This document shows, in pieces, positions 52,197 through 60,295 of a stretch of DNA of 64,000 nucleotides. Every line of letters starts with the position of its first letter. Within the stretch, counting starts at the first letter, position 1. Below the pieces are notes generated by a model. That model was not told the DNA's origin and made no database searches. It saw only the letters and a list, made by a program, of their open reading frames with translations. This stretch comes from Arenibacter sp. P308M17 (GTDB taxonomy: Bacteria > Bacteroidota > Bacteroidia > Flavobacteriales > Flavobacteriaceae): positions 434,001 to 498,000 of the forward strand of contig NZ_QVON01000003.1 in the NCBI RefSeq assembly GCF_003426735.1, in the 5' to 3' direction. The translations under genes were made by a program, and so were the position numbers.

Positions 52197-53246
52197 CTAA
52201 TCGGCCCCACAATTTTCCTTCACAATGATTTCTACGGGAACATCCATATTTAAATCCGAAGGATCCTGTTCCGTTAAAAATTTAAACATCCCCTTTATTG
52301 CGGTATAGCCTTGAAATTCGGGCTTTTGATTGATCAAAAAATCAATTTCCTGTTTTCTTAGGCATTCCAAATTATCATGGTGCAGATCAAACCCTACTAC
52401 AGAAACATTGGAAACATTATTGGTCTTAAGAATTGCCGGAATTAAATAAGACCTTGCATTGGTAACAAAAATACCTTTTCGCCCTGGATCCCTGAACCAA
52501 TTTTCTATTTCAGGGTTAATTTCAAAAGGCCGATCTATAGGCTGATTAATGGTCATAATGGAAATTGCCCTGTCCTTGAAATTCGTTGCAAAAAATTCCC
52601 TAAAGCCATTTTCCCTTTGTTGATTATTGGCGTGCAATCCCCGATCCGTTACAATATTGATTACAAAATAGCGCCCCTCTGTCCCAACTAGCCCATGCAA
52701 GAGCCTAGCGGCCACCATTCCGGCCTTATGTGAATTCTGCCGAATAAAATAGGCTGGGAAATCCAATTGGATCTCTGTATCCAAAAAGACCACAGGAATC
52801 TTTTCGGCTTTGGCCTTACTTAAAAGATTATTGCATTCCGCCATAAAAAATGGGACTGTCACCAAGGCGTCATACTTTATATCCATAATGGTATCGCCCA
52901 TTTTTGCAAAGGATAAGGGATCGGTAAAATAATAATATGAAACAAGGATTCCCATCTCACTTAATTCCTCCACGGCCTTTTGAATCCCTTTTTTAGGAAG
53001 TTCCCAATAAGTCCAATTGCTGGACACCTCCGGGATAAGTACGGCTATTTTTAATTTCTTGCGTCCCGCTAAATTAAGACGACTGGCCACCGTATTCTTT
53101 TTATATCCGGTTTCCTTGATGATAGCCCTTATTTTCTCCCTTGTTGCTTTGGATACACCGGCCCTATTGTGCAACACCCTATCTACCGTACCAATGGAGA
53201 CATTGGCCAGTTTGGCAATTTGTTTGATTCCGATAAGATCGTCCAT
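52197..53246 (-). CDS. LacI-family transcriptional regulator
   Basis: 349 residues. The N-terminal helix-turn-helix is at residues 5-30 (IKQIAKLANVSIGTVDRVLH) with the hinge-helix region following (KNTVASRLNLA). A periplasmic-binding-protein-like sensor domain covers residues 65-340 (KIAVLIPEVSSNWTYWELPK). It is the last gene of the operon with the DUF1080 and Gfo/Idh/MocA genes and probably binds the palindromic site upstream of the operon. The ligand is probably a sugar or keto-sugar. Confidence 0.9.
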   Translation of the reverse strand: MDDLIGIKQIAKLANVSIGTVDRVLHNRAGVSKATREKIRAIIKETGYKKNTVASRLNLAGRKKLKIAVLIPEVSSNWTYWELPKKGIQKAVEELSEMGILVSYYYFTDPLSFAKMGDTIMDIKYDALVTVPFFMAECNNLLSKAKAEKIPVVFLDTEIQLDFPAYFIRQNSHKAGMVAARLLHGLVGTEGRYFVINIVTDRGLHANNQQRENGFREFFATNFKDRAISIMTINQPIDRPFEINPEIENWFRDPGRKGIFVTNARSYLIPAILKTNNVSNVSVVGFDLHHDNLECLRKQEIDFLINQKPEFQGYTAIKGMFKFLTEQDPSDLNMDVPVEIIVKENCGAD

Positions 53247-53319
53247 AGACCAGCTTCCTTAAATTGACTTTGTACGGTAATCCCAAATGGTGGCAAAACT
53301 ACAACAAGATTCTAAGAGA

Positions 53320-54678
53320 CTAATATTTAAAAACCTTATTCCCGGCCAAAACATCCTGCGCCTTCTCGTCGAAAGTGGATTTCAAACCGGTCCTAAGGGC
53401 TGCTGTGGTCATTATGTTGGCAATGGAATGATTGTAGGCTGCATCTATTGGGCCATTTGTTTCCTTTCTGCTCCTAACGCATTCCATCCAATTCAACATA
53501 TGTAAGGAGGTCATATCATCTGCCCCGGTATCGGCGGAGGTAACCACTTGTACGGCACTATCAGAGAGATCAAATTCTGGTAATTTATTCTCTTGCATTC
53601 CCATTTTATTGGCATGGGAAGCATTTAATCCGCCATTAGGACCCACCTTATTGGTATCCAGGTTCAATTCTCCCCCATTGGAATAGTAAATCTCCTTAAT
53701 ACCCCCCGCAGAATTGGTGAATCTGGAAGAATATACCACTTGGAAACCTTTGGAAAGGTCATCCAATGGTCCGTAATCGAATACCGCTGTCATGGTATCG
53801 TAATTTTTTCTTCCATCTTTCCAAAGATAGATTCCCCCATTGGCTGCAACGCTCCTAGGATGGTTCAATCCCGAAAACCAGTGAACCGTATCGATCTGGT
53901 GGGACATCCATTGGCCCGGAATGCCTGAGGAAAACGGCCAAAACAATCTATACTCCAAATACTTTCTGGGGTCCCAAGCCTCATAGGGCCTGTTCATTAA
54001 ATAACGTTTCCAATCGGTATCCGATTCCTTGATTTGACTGGTCAATTCAGGTAAGCGCCATCTGTCCGGTTGATTTACGTTCCAACTCATTTCAACCATT
54101 ACAATATCCCCAAACTTACCGGATTTAATATAGTCGTTAGCTGCATGGTAGTTACGGCCACTTCGCCTTTGGGAACCAATTTGAAACACGATTCCTGAAT
54201 CTACGACCGCTTTTTTGCCTAGCCTGGCATCGTCCATGGTTTCGGCAAATGGCTTCTCTACATAAATATCTTTTTTGGCATTGGCAGCTTGTACCGTATG
54301 AAGGGCATGTTGAAAATCTGGAGTAGAAATAATGACGGCATCTATTTTATTCTCCTCGTACATTTCATCATGGTTTCTCCAAACCCTCATCTTGTTCCCA
54401 GTTTTCTCCTTCAGGAAGGCAGCTCCTTCGTCCCTTCTGCGGTTCCAGATATCGGAAACCCCCACAATTTCAAAGTTCTGTTTTTTATGATGCCCCAAAA
54501 ATGCAGGGATCAACGCTCCTTTGGCCCTATTGGAAAAGCCAGCGATTCCTACCCTTACCCTATCGTTGGCACCAATGATCTTACTATAACTTTTAGCACT
54601 CATTACGTTGATTCCCAAAGCTATACCCCCTGATGCCAATGCCGTTCTCTTGATAAAATTTCTACGTCCTTCACTCAT
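53320..54678 (-). CDS. Gfo/Idh/MocA-family oxidoreductase with Tat signal
   Basis: 452 residues. The N-terminus carries twin-arginine R5-R6 in GRRNFIKRTALASGGIA, so it is predicted to be exported folded with its cofactor. The NAD(P)-binding block is RVRVGIAGFSNRA, followed by IDAVIISTPDFQHALHTVQA and the EKPFAET motif with the catalytic Lys. The C-terminal substrate domain is complete. Homologs oxidise position 3 of glycosides or sugars, the partner reaction of DUF1080 enzymes. It lies 17 bp after the DUF1080 gene. Confidence 0.92.
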   Translation of the reverse strand: MSEGRRNFIKRTALASGGIALGINVMSAKSYSKIIGANDRVRVGIAGFSNRAKGALIPAFLGHHKKQNFEIVGVSDIWNRRRDEGAAFLKEKTGNKMRVWRNHDEMYEENKIDAVIISTPDFQHALHTVQAANAKKDIYVEKPFAETMDDARLGKKAVVDSGIVFQIGSQRRSGRNYHAANDYIKSGKFGDIVMVEMSWNVNQPDRWRLPELTSQIKESDTDWKRYLMNRPYEAWDPRKYLEYRLFWPFSSGIPGQWMSHQIDTVHWFSGLNHPRSVAANGGIYLWKDGRKNYDTMTAVFDYGPLDDLSKGFQVVYSSRFTNSAGGIKEIYYSNGGELNLDTNKVGPNGGLNASHANKMGMQENKLPEFDLSDSAVQVVTSADTGADDMTSLHMLNWMECVRSRKETNGPIDAAYNHSIANIMTTAALRTGLKSTFDEKAQDVLAGNKVFKY

Positions 54679-54695
54679 GATACCTATTTTTTTAA

Positions 54696-56078
54696 TTAAA
54701 ATTCCCTTACTTTTATGCTTCTAAAGGAAACATGGTCGCCATGATCCTGTAATAGGATTCTACCTGCAGGAATTGTTCCAAAATTTTCCCATTTCTCGTA
54801 CTTGCTTTTTTCTACCAGGGCCTTGAATGTTTGGCTAAACCGGTCGTATTCCACAACCTTTACGTTATTCAACCAATGTTCAACATGACCTCCTTTGACC
54901 ACTATGCGGGCATTGTTCCACTTATCAACCCCGTTAAAATTCTTGCCCCTGGCATTTTCGAAGTTCTCTGCCCGGATCAGGTCATATAGCGACCCCACGG
55001 TCCTATTGCCATTTTTTCCCATTTTTGCGTCCGGATGTTCCTTATCATCCAACACCTGGAACTCCAGCCCTATGGCCGAACCTTCACCCATATTAAGGCC
55101 TGGGTCAACAAAATATTTTATACCGCTATTGGCCCCTGTGGTCAACTTAAAATCGATACTTAATTCGAAATTGCCGAATGCCGAGGTAGTTACAATATCC
55201 CCACCATTTCTGGATTCGGCCCCATCGGACGACAGAACACTTAGTATACCGTCTTCCATATTCCAGCCTTTCGTTGGAAACGTATTTAATTTGGCACCTC
55301 GCCACCCTTCGGATGTTTTACCGTCCCATAATAAACGCCAACCTTTTCTAATCTCATCTTCAGTAAGCTGGTTCTGCAAATAGCTTATTTCCGGAGCGTA
55401 TCCGGCTACCTGCTTTCGCTCCTTCTCCAAATCCGTGGTTTTGATCCTTACATTCTTCCATTTCACTATTTTACCCTCCAAATCAGCTCCGCGTATGGAA
55501 TGCACCTGAAAAGCGATAAATCCCTTGTCCGTAACATCATCTACTAAATTGGCACACTGTATCCCGTTTATCCAAGTTCTTATATGGTTGCCGATGGCCT
55601 CAATTCTATAATGGTTCCACTCCCCAGGCTTAAAAGCATTTTGTCCTTTGATGTTTCTGGATAAGGGATATAACCATCCCCTTCTTGCCTCGTCATATAT
55701 CCCCCCGGCCCATTTTCTATCACTGGTTTCAATTTCGCACTGGTATCCGTGTACCCGTCCATCCATATATTCGGGAAGGCTCAAACTTCTAAATTGGACC
55801 CCCGAATTGAGTCCGTTTTCTAAAAATACATCGAACTCCAAAATAAAATCATCATAGACCTTTTTGGTAGCCATAAAACTATTGGGGGTATTTATTCTGG
55901 AAATTCCAATCATTTCTCCATTTTCAATTTTATATTTTGCATTTCCGTTCAATTGTTGAAAATTGGAAAAATCCTTCCCATTAAAGAGTGTTTCCCACCC
56001 ATCCTGGGCAAAAACTGTGAAAAAAGTAAAATGAAGCAGTATTGCCAAGGTTATCTTGGTCAGTTTTCTATTCGCCAT
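54696..56078 (-). CDS. Secreted tandem DUF1080 protein (putative 3-keto-glycoside hydrolase)
   Basis: 460 residues from the preferred ATG at 56078, which gives the signal peptide [17 protein letters not shown]; the start at 56141 would add 21 residues and cross the operator. Domain one, about residues 26-190, starts [20 protein letters not shown]. Domain two, about 225-460, starts [20 protein letters not shown] and ends in [11 protein letters not shown]. Both contain the acidic and aromatic blocks of the family, e.g. [19 protein letters not shown]. It is the first gene of the operon and probably acts on 3-keto-glycosides formed by the downstream oxidoreductase. Confidence 0.88.
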   Translation of the reverse strand: MANRKLTKITLAILLHFTFFTVFAQDGWETLFNGKDFSNFQQLNGNAKYKIENGEMIGISRINTPNSFMATKKVYDDFILEFDVFLENGLNSGVQFRSLSLPEYMDGRVHGYQCEIETSDRKWAGGIYDEARRGWLYPLSRNIKGQNAFKPGEWNHYRIEAIGNHIRTWINGIQCANLVDDVTDKGFIAFQVHSIRGADLEGKIVKWKNVRIKTTDLEKERKQVAGYAPEISYLQNQLTEDEIRKGWRLLWDGKTSEGWRGAKLNTFPTKGWNMEDGILSVLSSDGAESRNGGDIVTTSAFGNFELSIDFKLTTGANSGIKYFVDPGLNMGEGSAIGLEFQVLDDKEHPDAKMGKNGNRTVGSLYDLIRAENFENARGKNFNGVDKWNNARIVVKGGHVEHWLNNVKVVEYDRFSQTFKALVEKSKYEKWENFGTIPAGRILLQDHGDHVSFRSIKVREF

Positions 56079-56093
56079 AAGATTTATAATTAA

Positions 56094-56113
56094 TTTCGTT
56101 AACGTTAACGAAA
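56094..56113. promoter_or_regulatory. LacI-type operator upstream of the DUF1080 operon
   Basis: TTTCGTTAACGTTAACGAAA is a perfect 20-bp palindrome with the central CG typical of LacI-family operators. Its inner edge lies 16 bp upstream of the preferred start codon. A TATATTTT element, one mismatch from TAnnTTTG, directly overlaps its outer side on the minus strand, so binding would block the promoter. The LacI regulator is the third gene of the same operon. Confidence 0.75.
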
Positions 56114-56345
56114 ATATAAAAATATGTTGGACCAACAACATTATAATTTATAAATTCACGTATATAATTTTAAATAGGTAAGAATTTAGTAGCATTACCC
56201 TCAAAATTATGTTATATCCTAAATATATAAACCTTTACGCCGCTATACCAATATATACGGACAACCAATCTTTGGAAAATTATTGGATTAACTTATCTTG
56301 TTATCCAATCCCCATAAAATACCACAACCCATTCAAATACTATCA

Positions 56346-57308
56346 ATGCCTATAATCCAATCCAATTACAACCCACCATTGCTCTTTAAAAGCGGGCATA
56401 TCTCCACCATTTATTCCGGATTGATAAGAAGGATCAATGGCTTGGTTCAGCAACGTGAACGATTGGAACTGGCCGATGGGGATTTTCTTGATCTGGACTG
56501 GAGTTACGCATCCTCACCTACCAATAAGGTAGTCATCCTTTTACATGGATTGGAAGGCAACGCCCAAAGACCCTACATTAGTGGAGGTGCAAAACAGTTC
56601 AATGTTAGTGGTATTGATGCCTGTGCCGTTAACCATAGAGGTTGCAGTGGTGAATCCAATCGCCTTTTACGGTCTTATCATTCAGGGGCCACCGAAGATT
56701 TGGAAGCCGTAATAAACCATATACTAAAAGATAAAAATTACACTAGTATTTTCTTAATGGGGTTTAGCATGGGTGGTAATATGACTCTAAAGTACCTAGG
56801 GGAAGGAAGGTCCATTCCCAATGAAATAAAAGGGGCGGTCGCAATATCCGTGCCCTGTAACCTGCACAGTTCACTTTTAGAGCTGTTGAAACCAAAAAAC
56901 CTAGTTTATGCCAGGCGGTTTATGAAAAATCTTCTTGAAAAACTTCGTGCAAAACAGCTTCTTTTTCCAGAAAAAATCAGCGATTCGGATATTGTTAAGA
57001 TTCACAATTTAAGGGATTTCGATGACATCTATACCAGTAGGGCACATGGATTTAAGAACGCCCTTGATTACTACGAAAAATCCAGTTCTTTACAATTTAT
57101 CCATGCCATAGAAACCCCTACTTTAATAATAAATGCAAGGAACGATTCATTTTTGGGGGACCAATGCTATCCTTACAAGGAAGCGGAACAAAATAATTCC
57201 GTACATTTTGAGCTGCCCAAATATGGAGGCCATGTAGGCTTTTATGGTGAAAAAAATATCACCTATACGGAAAAAAGGGCATTAAAATTCATTGAAGAAT
57301 TATATTAA
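56346..57308 (+). CDS. YheT-like alpha/beta hydrolase
   Basis: 320 residues from the preferred ATG at 56346 (MPIIQSNYNPPLLFKSGHIS). The AB-hydrolase-4 pattern is clear: HLSTIYSGLIR-like N-terminus, VVILLHGLEGNAQRPYISGG, NHRGCSGESNRLLRSYHSGA, and the nucleophile Ser in LMGFSMGGNMTLKYLGE. The catalytic Asp lies in LIINARNDSFL and His in YGGHVGFYG. Probably an esterase; the substrate is unknown. Confidence 0.9.
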   Translation: MPIIQSNYNPPLLFKSGHISTIYSGLIRRINGLVQQRERLELADGDFLDLDWSYASSPTNKVVILLHGLEGNAQRPYISGGAKQFNVSGIDACAVNHRGCSGESNRLLRSYHSGATEDLEAVINHILKDKNYTSIFLMGFSMGGNMTLKYLGEGRSIPNEIKGAVAISVPCNLHSSLLELLKPKNLVYARRFMKNLLEKLRAKQLLFPEKISDSDIVKIHNLRDFDDIYTSRAHGFKNALDYYEKSSSLQFIHAIETPTLIINARNDSFLGDQCYPYKEAEQNNSVHFELPKYGGHVGFYGEKNITYTEKRALKFIEELY

Positions 57309-57350
57309 AATAATCTATTTATTATCTTCGTAAAATAATATACCTAAACA

Positions 57351-57830
57351 ATGAGAAAATTATTTATCCCTTTGGCCTTGGCTGGGTTGATCCTTAGCTG
57401 TGGCGAGAAAAAAGAAGAAAAGAAGGAAGGTTTTGAAATGAACCGTACCAAAAAAGAAGTAAAAGCGGAACCTGTAAGCGAGGGAGTACCTGTAGACATG
57501 GACAACAAAGGTGTTGGCCCAATTAAATCGGTTACATTTGCAGATGAAATTGATGCCGAGCTAGCAGCCAAAGGACAAAAAACATTCAGTACCATTTGTG
57601 TGGCCTGCCACATGGCCGAACAACGTTTAATTGGACCGGCACTAAAAGGTGTTTTTGAAAGAAGAAGCCCGGAATGGGTGATGAACATGATCCTGAACCC
57701 GGATGGCATGCTAAAGGAAGACCCTATAGCCCAAGCCTTGTTGAAAGAGTATAACAATGCGGTTATGCTTAACCAGAATCTTTCCGAAGAGGATGCGCGA
57801 GCAGTAGCAGAGTATCTAAGAACCTTATAG
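57351..57830 (+). CDS. Cytochrome c lipoprotein
   Basis: 159 residues with a lipobox ending at C17 (LILSC) and a charged linker rich in Glu and Lys (20-60). One class I heme motif lies at residues 83-87, CVACH, with axial Met candidates in VMNMILNPDGM and VMLNQNLSEED. From memory it closely resembles the cytochrome c that heads nitrous-oxide reductase (nos) loci in Flavobacteriaceae, but no nosZ follows here. It is monocistronic with its own terminator. Confidence 0.88.
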   Translation: MRKLFIPLALAGLILSCGEKKEEKKEGFEMNRTKKEVKAEPVSEGVPVDMDNKGVGPIKSVTFADEIDAELAAKGQKTFSTICVACHMAEQRLIGPALKGVFERRSPEWVMNMILNPDGMLKEDPIAQALLKEYNNAVMLNQNLSEEDARAVAEYLRTL

Positions 57831-57854
57831 AGTATAATGCTTTATAGGAAATAA

Positions 57855-57900
57855 AAAGGCGTTTACAACAATAAAATTATTGTAAACGCCTTTCTTTTTT
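57855..57900 (+). terminator. Terminator of the cytochrome c gene
   Basis: Long stem: AAAGGCGTTTACAA (57855-57868) pairs with TTGTAAACGCCTTT (57880-57893), with a short inner extension and a final T-rich tail. Confidence 0.85.
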
Positions 57901-57950
57901 ATAATAATAAAGGACAAAAGTCCTTTTGCATATGGTAACTTCCGGCCAAT

Positions 57951-58045
57951 AAAAAAACCGTCTTAGGTAATTACTCCAAGACGGCCCTAACTAAATAACC
58001 AACCAAAAACTTCTTTATAACGCTGCCGTAAAACTCTACGGTAAT
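57951..58045 (-). ncRNA. Small-RNA candidate, copy 2
   Basis: Minus strand: a 5-bp hairpin (CCGTA at 58041-58037 with TACGG at 58030-58026), then the linker TTTGGTTGGTTATTTAG (58007-57991) identical to copy 1. A terminator hairpin follows (CCGTCTT at 57984-57978 with AAGACGG at 57964-57958), ending in seven T. The stems differ in sequence from copy 1 while the layout is kept. It begins close to the stop codon of the 64-residue ORF, so it could also be that gene's 3' UTR. Confidence 0.55.
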
Positions 58046-58052
58046 CATTGTA

Positions 58053-58247
58053 TCATTCTTTTTCCGGCACTTCCTTTAAAACCAATCCGGCCTTTGCCCC
58101 CTTCATCAAATAAAGGATATTCCTGATTTCAAATTGGTAATGAACGCCATGTATTAAAACTTGTGCATCCTTCCACTCTTGGTATGTTACAGCTCCATTG
58201 TATGTACTATTATTAATAACGCACAACTCCAAGTAATCATTGCCCAT
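58053..58247 (-). CDS. Hypothetical 64-residue protein, possibly a gene remnant
   Basis: 64 residues (MGNDYLELCVINNSTYNGAV...). No recognised family. The frame stays open upstream of the ATG for 16 more codons, from a TAG at about 58296 to the ATG, and reads DYDYMGNDYL, so a longer ancestor may have existed. It lies directly upstream of the second small-RNA candidate on the same strand and next to the repeat-rich gap. Confidence 0.4.
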   Translation of the reverse strand: MGNDYLELCVINNSTYNGAVTYQEWKDAQVLIHGVHYQFEIRNILYLMKGAKAGLVLKEVPEKE

Positions 58248-59241
58248 ATAATCATAATCCGGTGTTAAAGTTTTATGCGTTTCATCGTTCTAAAACTAGA
58301 ATGCGGAATACTCCCCTTGTTTGTCCGCGCACGGGTCCCGATGGCTCCTATCAGGAGAGACCTTTTTGAAGGGGTGGGCAGTTACAGTTTTCAGTTGGCA
58401 GTGGGCTGGTTTAAAGTTTCAGGTTCAAAGTTCAAAAGTTCAAAGTTCAAAAGTTGAAAGTTCAATTAACAATATCCAGAATCCAACATGTGGCTAAGAC
58501 TAAGCTCAGCCACCGTAATAAGTGGTCGAAGATAGGGCGGAGTCGATATAGGAGTTGACAATAACAGTTTTCAGTTGGTAGTGGACTGGTTCAATGTTTG
58601 GGTGTCCGGTCGAGGGCAGTCGAGACCTTTATATAAGTGTGAAGTAAGAAGTTGCAGTTGGCAGTGGATTCTGGTTCAATGTTCAATATCCAGTATCAAA
58701 TTCTAACATTGGAGAACTAAATTCCCCTCTTGAGAGGGGTTAGGGGTGTGTATTGAGGAAATAGCGAAGTCGAAATCGGAATATTCAAATTTGAGTATTG
58801 GGAATCTAGAAACTGGACAGCGGATTTATTGAATCTAATATCTCAAGACTAAAATCCAGCTTCTAGCATCCAATGTCCAACATCTTGTTTTGAATCTCCA
58901 AAAAACAGTCCTACATTGCCAAGGATTTTAATGAGCTATATAGTCGTCCTAATTAATTCCGGCCCGCAACCGGGTCCTTAATTTTTTTTATAAGAAGATT
59001 AGGCGATTATTGGGTAAGGGATGTACAAAAAGAAATATAAACAGATGAAACGAACATTAAGATATTTAAACCTGTGAAATGAGCATGACCAAAATTTGGT
59101 CGCCAGCCCGAAAGATTCATTCTGGCGGGCAAACCCAAATGAAAATATGCGAATTACACCCGCCTGTCCGCCCGTTCCGTTACGGACGGGAACGATGTAG
59201 TCGGGCAGGTATGACCGCTAAAAAACAGTATATATCTACAT
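58248..59241. other. 994-bp repeat-rich region between the 64-residue ORF and gpsA
   Basis: No gene. It holds tandem GTTCAAAGTTC units (58420-58464), CAGTTGGCAGTGG pieces near 58391, 58572 and 58654, and the 26-bp segment at 58603-58628 shared with 52112-52137. A CCCCTCT/AGAGGGG hairpin followed by GGTTAGGGGTGTG lies at 58724-58750, a sequence type I recall as common in Flavobacteria, and the GC-rich palindromes at 59101-59215 end the region. It looks like decaying repeat DNA. Confidence 0.7.
59101..59215. repeat. GC-rich palindromes just upstream of gpsA
   Basis: CGCCAG (59101-59106) pairs with CTGGCG (59122-59127). CCCG-T-T-CCG-TTA-CGG-A-CGGG (59171-59190) is the same hairpin type as at 29277-29296. 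CCTGTCCGCCCGT (59163-59175) matches the reverse complement of 50289-50301. The segment ends about 27 bp before the gpsA start. Confidence 0.65.
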
Positions 59242-60243
59242 ATGAAAAACAATATAAAGTTTGCAATGTTGGGCGGTGGCAGCTGGGCAACTGCCATTGT
59301 TAAGATGTTGACAGAGAATGCGGATGTGGTAAACTGGTACATGCGCAATACAGACGCTATTGAACACATTAAGACGCAGAAACACAACCCGAATTATCTC
59401 AGCTCTGTAGAGTTTCATATAGAGCAATTAAACCTCACGGACAATATGAATGAGGCCATTGCGGATGCCGATATCCTTATTTTTGCCATTCCCTCCGCTT
59501 TTCTGGAGAGCGAATTGAAACAATTGACCACTGATATTAAAGGCAAAATAATCTTTTCGGCCATAAAGGGCATTGTGCCGGAATCCAGTTTGATAGTAGG
59601 CGAACATTTTCATATTAATTATAACGTTCCCTTCGAAAATATCGGGGTCATAACAGGACCATGCCATGCAGAGGAGGTGGCTTTGGAACGTTTGTCCTAT
59701 TTAACCATAGCTTGTGCGGATACCGAGAAAGCCAAGTTGGTGGCCAAGCATCTGAGTAGCGACTACATAAAGACCAAAATATCGGACGATATTATTGGGA
59801 CGGAATATGCCGCCATGCTAAAGAATATTTATGCCATTGCTGCCGGAATGGCTCATGGACTGGGCTATGGCGACAACTTCCAGAGCGTACTTATGAGCAA
59901 CTCCATAAGGGAAATGAAGCGGTTTATAAAACGGGTACATAAGATGAAGCGCAACATAAACGACTCTGCGTATTTAGGGGACCTTTTGGTAACGGGCTAT
60001 TCCGTTTTTAGCCGCAACCGTATGTTTGGGAACATGATCGGCAAAGGTTATACCGTAAAAAGTGCCATGATGGAAATGAAAATGGTAGCGGAGGGATATT
60101 ATGCTACCAAAAGCGCCCATTTAATAGTTTCAAAATACAGAAACAAATCAAAAACCCCCATTCTAAACGCCGTTTACGAAGTGCTTTATGAAAATAAAAA
60201 CCCGAAAAAAGTTTTTAAGGAACTTACCGAAAAACTGGATTAA
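59242..60243 (+). CDS. gpsA: Glycerol-3-phosphate dehydrogenase [NAD(P)+]
   Basis: 333 residues. It makes sn-glycerol-3-phosphate for phospholipids from dihydroxyacetone phosphate. The nucleotide motif is FAMLGGGSWATAIVKMLTEN (residues 7-26), with the family blocks SAIKGIVPESSLIVGEHF, GVITGPCHAEEVALERLSY and AAMLKNIYAIAAGMAHGLGYGDN (active-site Lys). The N-terminus is slightly extended. It is convergent with glpD, which uses the same metabolite. Confidence 0.96.
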   Translation: MKNNIKFAMLGGGSWATAIVKMLTENADVVNWYMRNTDAIEHIKTQKHNPNYLSSVEFHIEQLNLTDNMNEAIADADILIFAIPSAFLESELKQLTTDIKGKIIFSAIKGIVPESSLIVGEHFHINYNVPFENIGVITGPCHAEEVALERLSYLTIACADTEKAKLVAKHLSSDYIKTKISDDIIGTEYAAMLKNIYAIAAGMAHGLGYGDNFQSVLMSNSIREMKRFIKRVHKMKRNINDSAYLGDLLVTGYSVFSRNRMFGNMIGKGYTVKSAMMEMKMVAEGYYATKSAHLIVSKYRNKSKTPILNAVYEVLYENKNPKKVFKELTEKLD

Positions 60244-60295
60244 CCCCCCAAGATTTACCTTTTTGGGCTTCTATAGATCGTCCTAACGGCTGTTC

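Noticed and set aside
57344..57757. 137-codon minus-strand frame opposite the cytochrome c gene
   Set aside because: The plus strand has a clear heme motif and lipobox; the opposite frame has no features.
58420..58464. Tandem GTTCAAAGTTC units considered as a CRISPR array
   Set aside because: Units are too short and contiguous, with no spacers of uniform length and no cas genes.
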